This document shows positions 52,976-64,000 of a stretch of DNA of 64,000 bases, piece after piece (the first letter of the stretch is position 1; each line of letters opens with the position of its first letter). The position numbers were made by a program, and so were the translations under genes. The DNA is from Brachypodium distachyon (taxonomy: Eukaryota > Streptophyta > Magnoliopsida > Poales > Poaceae). Location: contig NC_016131.3 of NCBI RefSeq assembly GCF_000005505.3, positions 47,973,355-48,037,354 on the forward strand. Reading direction: 5' to 3'. The notes beneath the pieces are model-generated. The model was not told the origin of the DNA. It saw only the letters and a program-made list of their open reading frames with translations, and made no database searches.

Positions 52976-53508
52976 AGCTCCTCCTTCCAAACGCGCGCGC
53001 GCGCGATGCGCCCCCGCCGCGTCCAGGCAAAGTCCACCCACCCACCCCTTTTCCTTCCTCTCTCTCTCTCCCCACGCGGAGGGTTGCTTGCTGCAGCTGG
53101 GGGACGGGACGAGACGAGACGAGACGACGGATTTGGGTGAAGCGGAGGAGTGGGGACGATACCCAGAGAAGGCTGCACAGCGAAGTGATATACTCGACAG
53201 CTCCTCCCTCCTTTCTCCTTTTCTTTTTTCTTTTTTCTTTTTTCTAGTTCTATTTATCCTCTTATTTATCCCCTTCGTATATCGCGTAGTATTATTTTTC
53301 CGCTTTTCTCGCCGCAAAGTACGAAGCACTCTCTTCCCCCCCCCCCCCCCCCCCTCTCTCTCTCGCACCTTCGTACTTCCTGCAGTCGTGTCAAGCCTCA
53401 ATCAACAGGGGAGAGGAGCGCGCCGGCTGCGTGCGTCGTATGCACGCGCTGTCTCGCGCGCCTCGTCCGCTGCCGCTGCTGCTGCCTCGGCTCGCGCGTG
53501 CGGCGGCG
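52976..53508. promoter_or_regulatory. Shared divergent promoter of D3 and the methyltransferase
   Basis: 533 bases separate two divergent start codons. The region holds C20 (53336-53355) followed by a short CT-repeat, a TTTTTCTTTT-rich stretch (53215-53245) and a GACGAGACGAGACGAGAC repeat (53105-53123). Both 5' UTRs must lie inside it. Confidence 0.6.
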
Positions 53509-56500
53509 ATGGGGAAGTCATCGTCGTCATCGGCGGCGGCGGGGAGGGACCCGAGCGGGAACCCGACGGTGGGGAGGCTGCGGGAGCTCTTCCGGGGCGG
53601 CGGCGACGCGGCAGGTGAGGGATTTCCCCCCCTGGATTGGTTGATTGATTGCCGGTGCGTCGCTGTTGGGTAGGTGGGCGGGGGGCAGTTGGGGCTGAAC
53701 AAGGGTGCGGTTTCTCGTCTTCGTCGAGTTCGCTCGTTCATTCGTTCGCACACGAGCGCGTGGTGGGTGGCTCGACTGGTGCGTGTGTCGCTTGATCGGC
53801 TTGGTGGATCGGCAGATCGCGGCTAGTAGTTGGGGATTTTCCTTCCTGCGTTTCGTTGGTTGGGAGGCAGTGACCTAATGTTGGTACCCGAAATTGGGTG
53901 GATTCGGTATTGGTTTGGTCGCTTCTGAGACGGAGGTTACAGGTTAGGACACCACGTATCCTGGGAAAGGGAGAATCTCCAGCCATTTTGTAGAGCAACT
54001 ACTTTTATAAGAGAATTGTAGAGCAATGAATGAAGGGAAAATATCCGGTGAAAACCACCTCTGCGGTGCAAACTGTGAAAACTCCATCAAAACAAGTTCA
54101 AAAAATTCTCAAAAAAATTACACGTGTTTGAGAAGTGATGTCTTATATATGTGTAAAATTTCAAGTCCAGACTCAATTACGTTTGGTAGGAGCGAAAAAA
54201 ACAAAATCAGCATGAATAGTGGGCCTTCAGTTTTGACACTATTCATTTGCATATTTCTCTTTTTAATTTTTTCCAAATGCATTTGATTTTCAACTGAAAT
54301 TTTGCAAGTTTGTACGTTTTTGTAGGATTTTTTTGAAACTTTTATACGTGATATTTATGGAGTTTGCACAGTTTGCACCGAATGGAGGTTTTCATCGGAT
54401 ACACCGCCATGAATGAAACAGCAGGTGGCAGCTAGTTGTTCTCGAAAATTATGGCGAGTAACCACAATAAGATGGGATTTCTCTAGAGAGCAAAGGATTG
54501 AGATTAAGATGAGTAGTTTAGGTCATTGCAATGCAGCCAAAAAAAAGCATTTTCTATAACAGTGGAAGACACATGCTGATTGTCTTGGGATAACTATTGT
54601 CAGCTGGAATTGAGGTGGTGCCCAATGCAATTTTTGATTTGTTCAGTTTTTTTGAAGTTAAACTGTAAGAGCTCCGTGATTGCAGTCCGATAGTATATAG
54701 ATTATATTTTTGACAAAGTGAGGCACCAAAGTGCGACCTTTGAGGATCGAACTCTGGTGGGCTGTCAGCATACCTCGCTGGCTGACCACCCAAGCTATGC
54801 TTGGTTCTCGTTGATTTGTTCAGTTCGACATTGCATTTTACCATGTGGAGATATTTCCTAATTTGTGGTCTCTATTTCTTCACTGTTGATCAGATGGCTG
54901 GGAGAAGTCATGGGAATCTGGCGTAACCCCATGGGATTTGGGGAAACCAACACCTATTATCGAGCATCTTGTTAAGTCAGGATCTCTCCCCAAAGGAAGA
55001 GCTTTGGTTCCAGGATGCGGCATGGTAACTTATACAAAAAAGACATTTACTATATGCTTTATCTGATCTCTGATGTATTTTCCATATATTATTGTCCTCA
55101 TCCGTATAATGCCATAGTTAAGCTCACTAGCATATATTATAGGTTCCCTCTATTTTTTTATTTTATATGACGCATGTCAATATGTCATATGATCTTTTAA
55201 TTGTTTTTCTCTCCATTCGATAATGGCCTCCATAAGAACATGCGTGCCATGAGAAACAGTGGTCAACTTGTTGTCAAAAAACATATTGGTAACATAACTT
55301 TCTACTATGGATAATTTGTACTATGCTGTTACCAAGGTAGGAATGACGGGCCTTTAACTAAACAAATATGAAGGATGCCAGTAGGAATAACGTTCATGCC
55401 TTGATGAACGTTCCAACATTCTGTGGATTCATGCCGTGCATTGTGCATCTCACCTGAATCCCCCCCGGTGTCCATCTATTAATCTTCGATCATGACGCAT
55501 GCAACTCAATAATGGAATTGTCTCTTCTCGTCTCTGAAACCGCTTAGCAGATGCAACTTCATGTCTTCCCTCAGCTGTCTGCGTCCTGTGTTTCTTCCGA
55601 TTCTAATAGATAGGTGAATAATGCACAGCTCATATCAGTAGTTGTATGAGGTACTCTCACATGCATGGCTGTACCTGTACTGCATGCAAAGATGAAAGTC
55701 AGTCGATCTTTGGTTGAGATGTCACATATTATTCTCCACATTTGGTTGAGATGTCATATATTGTTTCCTGCATTAGTTCATACCAATTACCAAGTTTGGT
55801 TCAATTAGTAGCACAATTAACTTGGATCACATGGTTACCGACCGATGTTGATTTTCTTTATCAATCGACATCCCCACTTCCTCAGACTACACTTTTTTCC
55901 TCTATGTTAGGAATTCCGTACCCGCCATCCTTAGTTTTATAATTTCGTAATTGATACTATAATATAAAAATTGAGTTTTAGCATTTTCAATCTTTTGATT
56001 GAAGACTTCAGTTGGCCATGTGGCCTACCATGGACCGTAGTTGACAGCTTCAAATGCAAAATATACTATATAAGTAGTGACCTTGTGTATTTCCATTATA
56101 AGAACAATGTGCAAATTGGTACTAGTGAGATGGTTCTGCTCGAATTTTCCCATGTAACACCATGTCATCAATTTGTTCTGATTGAGCTGCTTCTGTATAA
56201 CAGGGATATGATGTGGTTGCCCTGGCAAGCCCTGAGCGATTTGTTGTTGGCTTAGAAATTTCTAATATCGCTACCGAGAAGGCTAAGAAGGTGAGATGTA
56301 GCTGAGTAAGAGCTTGATTATCAATTCAGGTAAGATTAACTTGCAATAGGATTTAGAGTTTGCTTCTTTTTGGCGTGTTCGTTTCTTTTGACAAATTGGT
56401 CTATACAGAGTAACTTTGTTCAAGATAAAAAATAAACCATGTGTGAATGTGTGATGCTAAAACAAAACCAAACCATATATATTTTTTAACTGGTGACTCT

Positions 56501-58748
56501 ATGATTGAGGAAGCCACCTGCATTAACTTCCGGACTCATGAATTCTAGTACAGTATTGGTCATTATGGGCTTATGGCAGCTGAGCACACAATTCGGGATT
56601 TGGATTGAATCGCTTTGTCTGTGTGTGGCCCATTTTAATTATATAATCATAATTGTTCTAATAATCATAACGGTGTTAAATATCTGTACCATATTTTTTA
56701 AGTACCTTCTTTTTATCGTAGGCAAGACCTTTTATGGTGCTAAAACTTATATGTATTTAATTATTTTTTCCCATTGGCATACCAGTGGTCATCATCTTTG
56801 CCCAATGCAGATTGTTTTACTTTTCTGGCTGCCGATTTCTTCAAGTGGAGACCAAGCGAACCATTTGACCTTATTTTTGATTACACGTACGTGTCAATTT
56901 ATCATGTTGATTTATTGTTCTTGAAGCAGTTTAGATCAGCTTTATTAATAAACACATAGGTTCTTTTGTGCACTCGATCCGAGCTTGAGACTGGCTTGGG
57001 CAGAGACGGTCACTCGCCTTCTGAAACCAGATGGAGAGCTTATCACCTTGATATATTTGGTGAGGATCTATTGTTTCTTATTTATTTATTTATGCATTGA
57101 AGATGTTATTGTGTCCTATTGTTCAGAGCTAATCAAACTAAATTTAACTGTCAGATTTATCCTGGGGCTATGGTTTTTTTCAGGATTAAAATAACTAGGT
57201 TAAATAACCTTTAGCTATCTAGGTTGGCTTAACCGAGTTTTAATCTCAGCAACTAAACCTGTGAGGTTAAATACTGTTGGCTAGATTATGTGGGTCAGTA
57301 GTGGAAAAATAGAATTTTGGATGATTTATTGTGATGGCACCTGATGGGTTAGCTTATTCCAATATTTTTTGTAGTTAAATGGCTTTGAGATTTTATAAAT
57401 CTCAATTTATTGGTGCTTTGATGGGTTTTGTTGGCAACTCATCCCTTAACCCTTAACCAAGCTGGGGTTTCAGGTTTGCTAAGCTCTCCGGCGTTATAAA
57501 TAGCCTAATCCTAGATGCTCGTGCCGGGCTGCGGGCATCTGTCCTTCTGTCAAAGATCTTGAATGGTCATAGAGAGTAATTGGAACTGAGTAGTGAAGTT
57601 ACAATAATGCAGATTCTGAACTCTGGAAAAAAAGAATTTTATCGCTGACATAGTTTCAATTCTTGCCAGTAATATTACCTGCATGTAATGTCTTGGACCT
57701 GTCCACTGAAGACTGTCAATTTTGGTTCTGTAACACCTAACCTCCAATCCAACAATATGCATTGAAGAACATGGAATGAATTGATTAATGTGGGCTTCCA
57801 TAGCTTCTGGTACATCAGCAGGACTTCGACTGTAGTTAGTCAAATCTGAGCACTTGACACAAATCCAAGACGAAGCAACTTCAATGCATGATGCCCTTGA
57901 AAAGTATGAATCAATATCGGAGCATCAGCTGCAGCGGTTTGGTGCACTGCAATGCCTTACTCTTCTAAATCTAAAACCTCCCATGTTACTGTCCCAATAC
58001 ATTCTGCTTCATCAGTTTAGAGTCAGTGCTCTAATAGAAAACAGAATAAATTCCAGGTGCTTACTCCAGCATCCACTCTTGACTGAAACAAGGAAGTTGG
58101 ATGCAACTATTAATCAATGACACCAAAATTAATCTGCATATGGGCATGAATGTGACTGGCTGCTTTGGATGCCATTACATTATTTTGTTGACAACTGGTG
58201 AGCATTGCTTATGATGTTTCTTCCTACAGATCAGTGATCCAGAAGGGGGGCCACCATACAATAATACAGTTGCTGAGTAAGCATGCATGCCCCTTGCTAT
58301 CTATCATTGTCCATTGGTGATGACGCAGCTTTGTGTAGGACAAAATTCTTGTCTCATCTTTACACTTGAGCTGATAATTGTCCTTGCTGAAACCACAGCT
58401 ATGAGAAGGTACTGGAACCGTTGGGTTTCAAGGCTGTTCTTATGGAAGACAATGAGCTAGCTATTAAACCGCGCAAGGTAGATCCTAATGTCCTAGTATT
58501 TTTTCCTCCTTCATTGAGTTCTACTGGGAACATCTCCACATGTCGCCTGCAGTCGTTTATACATTTTCTACCAGAACATCGTATTTTCAATACATGGGCA
58601 CTGGACGGCTATTCCGTTACCAATATTTGTGTAATCTTCAGTAGTGGAGCGACATCGCTTTTGTTGATGGTTTTTATCTTCACATGCTTTCCAGGGTTTT
58701 GAGAAACTTGGAAGGTGGAGGAGATGCGGCCCACAATCTTGTCTATGA
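53509..58748 (+). CDS. Thiol/halide methyltransferase (HOL/TMT family), 8 exons
   Basis: Exons 53509-53614, 54894-55024, 56204-56290, 56786-56886, 56960-57059, 58230-58276, 58399-58477 and 58695-58748 join in frame to 234 residues. Residues about 35-50 read [17 protein letters not shown], the TPMT-family signature. The SAM-binding block is [20 protein letters not shown], then [15 protein letters not shown] and [15 protein letters not shown] follow, and the tail is the family's GFEKLGRW. In plants such enzymes (HARMLESS TO OZONE LAYER) use S-adenosylmethionine to methylate halides, bisulfide or thiocyanate. The N-terminal about 35 residues are Ser/Gly-rich and variable. The conserved CGTG motif is CGMG here. 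Large first and second introns hold transposons. Confidence 0.92.
54035..54408. mobile_element. Mutator-like MITE (374 bp) with 9-bp TSD, methyltransferase intron 1
   Basis: Flanked by ATGAATGAA at 54026-54034 and 54409-54417. Ends pair: GGGAAAATATCCGGTGAAAA on the left and, on the other strand, GGCGGTGTATCCGATGAAAA; then both arms read CGGTGCAAACTGTG(A/C)AAACTCCAT. Nine-base TSD and long arms fit a MULE-derived MITE. Confidence 0.85.
54711..54810 (-). mobile_element. tRNA-derived SINE-like fragment, methyltransferase intron 1
   Basis: Read on the minus strand: GCTTGGGTGGTCAGCCAGCG (A-box region), AGAGTTCGATCC (B box, 54744-54754) and GTGCCTCACTTTGT. This is the layout of RNA polymerase III-driven plant SINEs. 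No poly-A or TSD could be fixed. Confidence 0.45.
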
Positions 58749-59164
58749 TATTAACAGACAGAGATTATGTGGTTTCTTTAATGAAAGCCGGGGAAATTCC
58801 CTTCTTTCAAAAAAGAAAATAAAAAATAGCAGACAGAGATGCCCCTAGCTTTAGGATGTGTGTTGGGTTAGCTTTAGTTTTAGTCCAAGTGTAAAAAAAT
58901 TCTGGTGTAGGCCTGGTGGAGCATTTATTGTTTGTACAAAACTGATTGCTGTGAGAACTTTTGTGTTACGAATAAGCCCGTAAATGAGATAGGTGTTCTA
59001 AAGCTTATTGTTATGTGGACATTTGGTGTCAACCTGTCATTTTCGGGTGTACAACGACTGTAGCTTGTCATCTGCTTGTCATCTCTACATAAACGAAAAT
59101 GAACAACGGAGTAAAAAAAACTCAGGTAATGTAGATAGAGAGATATATAACAGACGGCGATCGT
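58749..59164. other. Methyltransferase 3' UTR up to the MULE
   Basis: Presumed 3' UTR. Nothing else seen. The MULE begins 417 bases after the stop codon. Confidence 0.5.
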
Positions 59165-59742
59165 ATGCTATGGAAACCAGCCTGCTGTGCTAACTATAGA
59201 AACTCTAATCAAGACCATAGGATTCTAATCTGATGGCTAGAGGTAGAGGTGGGTTATTTTAGCACTTAAACCCCCCCACTCATCCCATCCTAACCTCAGT
59301 TTTTGCAAAACACTCCCCACGAAGCCCAGCGCCGGTTCGTAATCTCCTCGCGATCGTTTACGGCGCCCCCTTGCGATCGTTTACAGCGCCGCTGCCCCCA
59401 TGGAGACCCTCGTTGCCGCAGAGGAGGGCAACGCAGGAGAACGAGCAGGGCTCCCTGGCCCCCGCGCGCGACCCTACGACAACTCCAGCATGGAGACCCC
59501 CCTGCTAAACGCCTGGAGACCCCCGCTGCCACCAAGTCTCAGGTCGCCATTGATCCCGTCGTCGCCGAGGATCATGCCGTCATCACGGTCGACGCCGGAG
59601 TTGGAGCCCACCTTGAACAGTCACGCACACCTAAGCCGAAACCTTCTTCGAGTTTAGTAGTAAGTTGCAAAGAACATGTGATTTTTTTGCAAAGAACTAG
59701 TTCTGCCTGGTTTGTTGCTCATACAATTTTACACTTGTATAG

Positions 59743-61957
59743 GACACAAATTGCAAAGAACATTTGAAGCCTATGGTTGGAATGATCTTTGATACTCTCA
59801 CAGATGTGGAAATTTTTTACAAATCGTATGCACACGAAGCTGGTTTCTCTGTTCGTGTTGGTCAGCACAAGAAGCAAAATGAGGAAATACTATTCAAGTG
59901 GTATTGTTGTTCAAGGGAAGGGTACAGACAGGAGAGCGTAAAAAAGGTTATTGATGAATCCGGAAAAAAAAGAAAGTCACCAAATGTGATGGAAACCAGA
60001 TGTGGCTGTGAGGCACATATTGTTGTCAAGCTTGGCAGTGACAAGAAGTATCGAATATCTTCAATGGTTGAGGAGCACAGCCATGGTTTTGTGTCGCCAG
60101 ATAAAAGGCAATTGCTAAGATCTAACCGTAATGTTAGTGAGAGAGCAAAGAGTACTTTGTTCAATTGTCATAAGGCTAGCATTGGCACCTCATAGGCATA
60201 TCGACTTCTCCATGTCAGTGAGGGTGGGTTTGAGAATGTTGGGTGCACAAAGAGGGATTTGCAAAACTATTTCAGTGACCTTAGAACAAAAATCAAGGAT
60301 GCCGATGCACAAATGTTTGTGGCACAACTTGAGCGAAAGAAGGAAGTAAATCCTGCCTTCTTTTATGACTTTATGGTGGATGAAGAAGGACGACTTGTTC
60401 GTGTATTTTGGGCAGATGCTATATGCAGGAAAAACTATAGTGTTTTTGGTGATGTGATTTCGGTAGATGCAACATATACCACCAACCAGTATAACATGAA
60501 ATTTGTGCCATTTACTAGAGTCAATCATCACTTGCAAAGTGTTTTCCTTGGGGCAGCATTCTTAGCAGATGAAAAGATCGAGTCATATGTATGGTTGTTT
60601 AAGACCTTTCTTAAGGCCATGGGTGGGTAGCACCTCAATCACAACAGATGAAGATGCGAGCATGAAGGCTGCTATTGCTCAGATTCTACCAGATACAACT
60701 CATAGATTTTGCATGTGGCATATCATGGAAAAGGTACCTGAGAAGGTCGGGCCCTCTATAAGAAAAGATGAACAATTTTGGGAAAGACTAAACAAGTGTG
60801 TTTGGGGGACCGAGAATTCAGATGATTTTGTGTCACAATGGAATTCTATCGTAACAGATTATGAGCTCATGGGAAATGATTGGTTTTCCACTAGGTTTGT
60901 CATTCGCGTATCATGGATTCCGACATACTTTTTGGACATACCTCTAGCAGGAATGCTTAGGACTACATCACGATCGGAGAGTGCAAATTCTTTTTTTAAC
61001 CGTTTCATTCATAGAAAGTTGACCTTTGTTGAGTTCTGGCTAAGGTTTGACACAGCTTTGGAGTGCCAGCGCCAAGAGGAGTTGAAAGCCGACAATGCAA
61101 GTCTTCACAACACTCCTAAATTGATGATACCATGGGCCATGGAGAAGCAATGTAGTGGGATATATACACATGAAGTTTTCGGTAAATTTCAGAGTCAACT
61201 AATAGTTGCAAGAGACCATTGCATTATTCAAGGGTTTTCCGAGTCTGAAGATAAGAAAATTGTCACCATCGGCAGCCAATCTGGAAAAGAGCGAGTGGTT
61301 GAGATGAACAAGTCAAACATGTTTGGTAGGTGCTCCTGTAAATATTATGAGTCCTATGGCATCCCGTGCCGTCATATCATACAAGTGCTTAGAACCGAGA
61401 AGCAAAATGAGATACCATTGGTTTATATTATGAAGAGATGGGAGAAAAGATGTAAAAGGTATGTACTTTTAGAGTTTCTTTATGCCTGTTTTGTTACGAT
61501 ACTCTTCAATTTGCTATGTTTGTTTTGTTACAGGGAACTGTTATTTGATGACGAAGGTAACCTATTAGATGAGAAGCCTAAAGATCCTATGGAGGTGGCA
61601 ATGCGGAAAAAGATTTCAGATTCACGCAACATGTTTGAAGACCTTATCCAAATGGCAAAGAATTCTGAACAAGGAATGGACTTTTTATACTCTAGTTTAT
61701 CCAACCTAGTAGAACCTCTCAAAAAGATCACGCCTGCTGCTACGGATAATAAACATGATGAGTATGAATCTTTCCTTGGTAGTATAATTCCAAATGAAGT
61801 CAATATACATCCACCAACTGATGTCAAGTCGAAAGGAAGATGCAAAAGAATTAAGAAGAGCAAGGAGATAAAGGCTCCAAGTAAACGGAAGTGCGGAAAA
61901 TGTAAGCAAGTAGGGACTCATGATGCACGCAATTGCCCAAACAACATTGTTGGCTGA
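59743..61957 (+). pseudogene. FAR1-type MULE transposase, disabled
   Basis: The first part (59743-60195) has a FAR1 DNA-binding domain (FDTLTDVEIFYKSYAHEAGF, CGCEAHIVVK). A possible earlier exon ends at a GTAAGT donor near 59660. Reading stops at an in-frame TAG (60193-60195); the same frame then continues with the MULE transposase domain (DVISVDATYTTNQYNM). A frameshift near 60620-60630 moves the frame before SITTDEDASM. Then come RFCMWHIMEK, the SWIM zinc finger (CSCKYYESYGIPCRHII) and a final zinc knuckle (CGKCKQVGTHDARNCP). A 75-base intron is likely at 61459-61533 (AG|GTATG ... ACAG|G) and happens to be free of stops. Two disabling lesions, so not expected to give an active transposase. 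Confidence 0.85.
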
Positions 61958-62280
61958 TATTTTAAGCTCATGTAAATTTCAGTGTGTTAGTTAATTATAG
62001 AACATGGATCATAATTGCATTGAATTCCAATGTAATGCTGCTTTTTGAATCAATGAGAAACATGTTACTTTGTTCAGCATGCTTGTCCATGTTCCAAATT
62101 AGCTGCGGACACTAGGCCGTTTCCTTACCAGCATGTATGTGTTGGATGCTTCAGTGGGGGAGATGCAGTGTCAGGTCCATTATCAAGAGGTCCGCTCCTC
62201 CTCCTTTTGTTCAGGTATTAGTGTATTACACAAAAATTGATTACACATAATGCAGATTTGCCATTGCCATAACTGCAGTA

Positions 62281-62634
62281 TCAATACCTTTTGTTCATAC
62301 ACAAAAATTCATTGCATAGAAGGCACATTTGCCATTGCCATTGATATTGAGATGAAACTGCACTATCAAGAGACAGTCCAACATCTTGGATTACATCAGA
62401 GTAAAATTCTTTAGAGGCTTCTTTCACATGTAGAGCGGCCAATTTACTAGAATGAGGATCATCAAGTATCATCTCTGCAATGACCATGGTCTCAGATGCA
62501 GCAACAGAAAGTTCAATTGCATCAGGAGGAACTGGCATCCTGCCGCTCCATCCGAGGGGAAGACCAACGGGGGCAGCTGTAGGTACCATGATGGAGCAGC
62601 CCGGGAGGAGCCCTGGAGGCTGCACCTGTACCAC
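62281..62634 (-). pseudogene. Possible captured gene fragment inside the MULE
   Basis: The minus strand reads a protein-like stretch: PPDAIELSVAASETMVIAE, MILDDPHSSKLAALHVKEA and EFYSDVIQDVGLSLDSAV. Codon use is ordinary, unlike the GC-rich repeats beside it. Gene-fragment capture is known for MULEs, but I cannot name the parent gene. A second GC-rich minus-strand frame (62701-63063, MVSGGAAMEALVTLLVMGR) overlaps the right TIR and is weaker. Confidence 0.35.
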
Positions 62635-63203
62635 GATGGAGCCATCCTGCGCGAGGGGAAGCCCGGGAGGAGCCCTGAAGGCGGCGGTGAACAGCGGCTC
62701 CTAGGGCGCGCAAATGAGCCCTGCGGGCGGCGGCGAACTGCGGGATGGCGAGGGAGCGCGCGTACGAGGGCCTTTGGGGCATCCACATAAGGTGGCGGCG
62801 AGGGCCTTCGGGCCGTCACCCCCAGCCTGCGTCGAGGGCCGGCGGGGCACCTCCCCCAGCCTGCGGCGAGGGCCGGAGTAGCCGAGCGTGGGGGAGTCAC
62901 CGGCGAGGGGCAGCTGGATGAGGCGCCCCATCACGAGGAGGGTGACGAGGGCCTCCATGGCGGCGCCGCCGGACACCATCGCGGCAGCGACGAGGGCAGG
63001 ATTACGAAAGGACGGAAGGAAGGGAACAGAACCAGCGCTGGCATCGTGGGGGGTGTTTTCCAAAACTGAGGTTAGGATGAGATGAGTGGGGGGTTTAAGT
63101 GCTAAAATAACCCACCTCTACCTCTAGCCATCGGATTAGAATCCTATGGTCTTGATTAGAGTTTCTATAGTTAGCACAGCAGGCTGGTTTCCATAGCATG
63201 CGT

Positions 63204-64000
63204 TGTTAGGTTCGTTGCATAGGAAACAAAAATTTCCTACGAGAAGTGCGGAAGAAAACCCAAGAATATATATACTAGATGTATGTAACGAGAGGGATCA
63301 TGAACACCATACCCTCGTAGACCGCTAAGCGTTACGATCACGAGATCGTTGTTGGTGTAGTGGAACTTTCAATGAGATCAATCTCAGTGCCGAACGGACA
63401 GCACCTCCTTGGTATCCACACGTTCAGCTTCACGTTGTCTCCTCCTTCCTCGATCCAGCAAGCGAGAGGGAGAGGTAGACGAGATCCCGGCAGCACGACG
63501 GCGTGGTGACTATGGTGAATATTCTCACGGGCAGGGCTACGCCGTGCGCGTGAGAAGAGGAGGAGAGGAGGGCTCAGGGGAGAGAGATCCAACTGAAAGC
63601 TTTGGGGTGTCTCTCTCCCTTGCCCCCCCTTCTATTTATATAGGGGTAGAGGAGGCGTGGCCGGCCAGGACTCTCATGCGGCCAGGACTCTCCCGCGGCC
63701 AGGACTCTCCTCCTGGCCGCATGGGCCCTGTGGGCTAGCCCCTCGGCCCATTAAGGCCAGGGTGCTCCCTCACAGGCCCATTTAGCCCAGGGATAGGTGG
63801 GCCTCAAGGTGGAACCCTCCGGATCCCTCCGGAACCTTCTAGAAGCTTCCCGGTCAAAACCGGGAAATATTCCAAACTTTCCAGAACTCTGAAAACAACT
63901 TTCCATATATATATCTTTATCTCCGGAACATTCCGGAGCTCCCCGTTGCGTCTAGGATCCCATCCAAGACTCCGAATCATAATTCGATATCATCATCATT
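63204..64000 (+). repeat. Left LTR of a retrotransposon, cut by the window end
   Basis: Starts TGTTAGGTTCGTTGCATAGG immediately after the MULE flank. It carries a TATA-like TATTTATATAGG near 63632-63645, a three-fold GCGGCCAGGACTCTC repeat (63661-63712) and CCGGAA-rich palindromic pieces. The look is of a long Triticeae-type LTR; the 3' end, interior and TSD are outside the window. Confidence 0.6.

Larger units (their letters stand above)
59165..63199 (+). mobile_element. FAR1-type MULE with about 175-bp terminal inverted repeats
   Basis: Left TIR 59165-59340 and right TIR 63022-63199 are almost identical inverted copies, starting ATGCTATGGAAACCAGCCTG and continuing through GTGGGTTATTTTAGCACTTAA to GCCAGCGC-like sequence. 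They differ by a few substitutions and one base of a C-run. The element is 4035 bases and encodes a FAR1/FHY3-like transposase remnant. A 9-base TSD could not be matched: the left flank is GGCGATCGT and the right side is GCGT directly abutting an LTR. TIR preservation suggests a fairly young element. Confidence 0.88.

Noticed and set aside
54711..54810. Functional tRNA gene
   Set aside because: B box present but the cloverleaf cannot be completed; better explained as a SINE-like fragment.

Overview
The window is nuclear DNA of a grass, most likely a Pooideae/Triticeae species. The genes have GT-AG introns and GC-rich first exons. The space between them is packed with grass-type MITEs (about 14 Stowaway-like copies), Helitron-like elements, a Copia element, a FAR1-type MULE and the start of a Triticeae-looking LTR. 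A D3/MAX2 gene and an MPK6 gene lie about 14 kb apart (stop of one to stop of the other). From memory, rice D3 (Os06g0154200) and OsMPK6 (Os06g0154500) are also close neighbours, so this looks like the region collinear with rice chromosome 6S. Species and chromosome are inference. LAYOUT. 1-9 kb: an exon resembling the plastid Ycf45/SPD1 family (minus), a 500-bp foldback element, a NAM-associated C-terminal-domain gene (plus), a BAHD acyltransferase (plus), an ORF fragment split by a MITE with a 12-bp target-site duplication, a long hairpin element, Helitron-like copy A and a small secreted-peptide gene (minus). 9-13 kb: an IQD calmodulin-binding protein (minus, 5 exons). 13-17.7 kb: gene-free, with MITEs. 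17.7-21.5 kb: a GW2-like RING E3 ubiquitin ligase (minus, 8 exons). 22.7-25.3 kb: a complete but internally deleted Copia retrotransposon with a 5-bp TSD. 26-28.4 kb: a DUF569 gene (plus, 3 exons) whose large intron holds old tandem duplications. 29-31 kb: a hAT-like MITE and repeat fragments. 31.1-36.8 kb: an MPK6-type MAP kinase (plus, 6 exons). 38-43 kb: a DUF676/ROG1-like serine esterase (minus, 11 exons), tail-to-tail with MPK6. 43.3-44.4 kb: Helitron-like copy B, itself carrying insertions. 44.4-50.8 kb: gene-poor, with MITEs and simple repeats. 50.8-53.0 kb: the single-exon F-box gene D3/MAX2 (minus). It is head-to-head, 533 bp apart, with a thiol/halide methyltransferase gene (plus, 53.5-58.7 kb, 8 exons). 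59.2-63.2 kb: a FAR1-type MULE with about 175-bp terminal inverted repeats and a disabled transposase gene. 63.2 kb to the end: a left LTR abutting the MULE. HOW THE GENES RELATE. They are unlinked functionally apart from being signalling and metabolic housekeeping genes in a conserved gene island: strigolactone/karrikin signalling (D3), MAPK signalling (MPK6), ubiquitination (GW2-like) and calmodulin signalling (IQD). I worked out exon structures by hand from splice sites and reading-frame continuity; every multi-exon model given as complete sums to a multiple of three. I found no wholly new gene system. The most unusual items are the hairpin-forming elements near promoters and in introns, and the two Helitron-like copies that act as each other's insertion-free reference.
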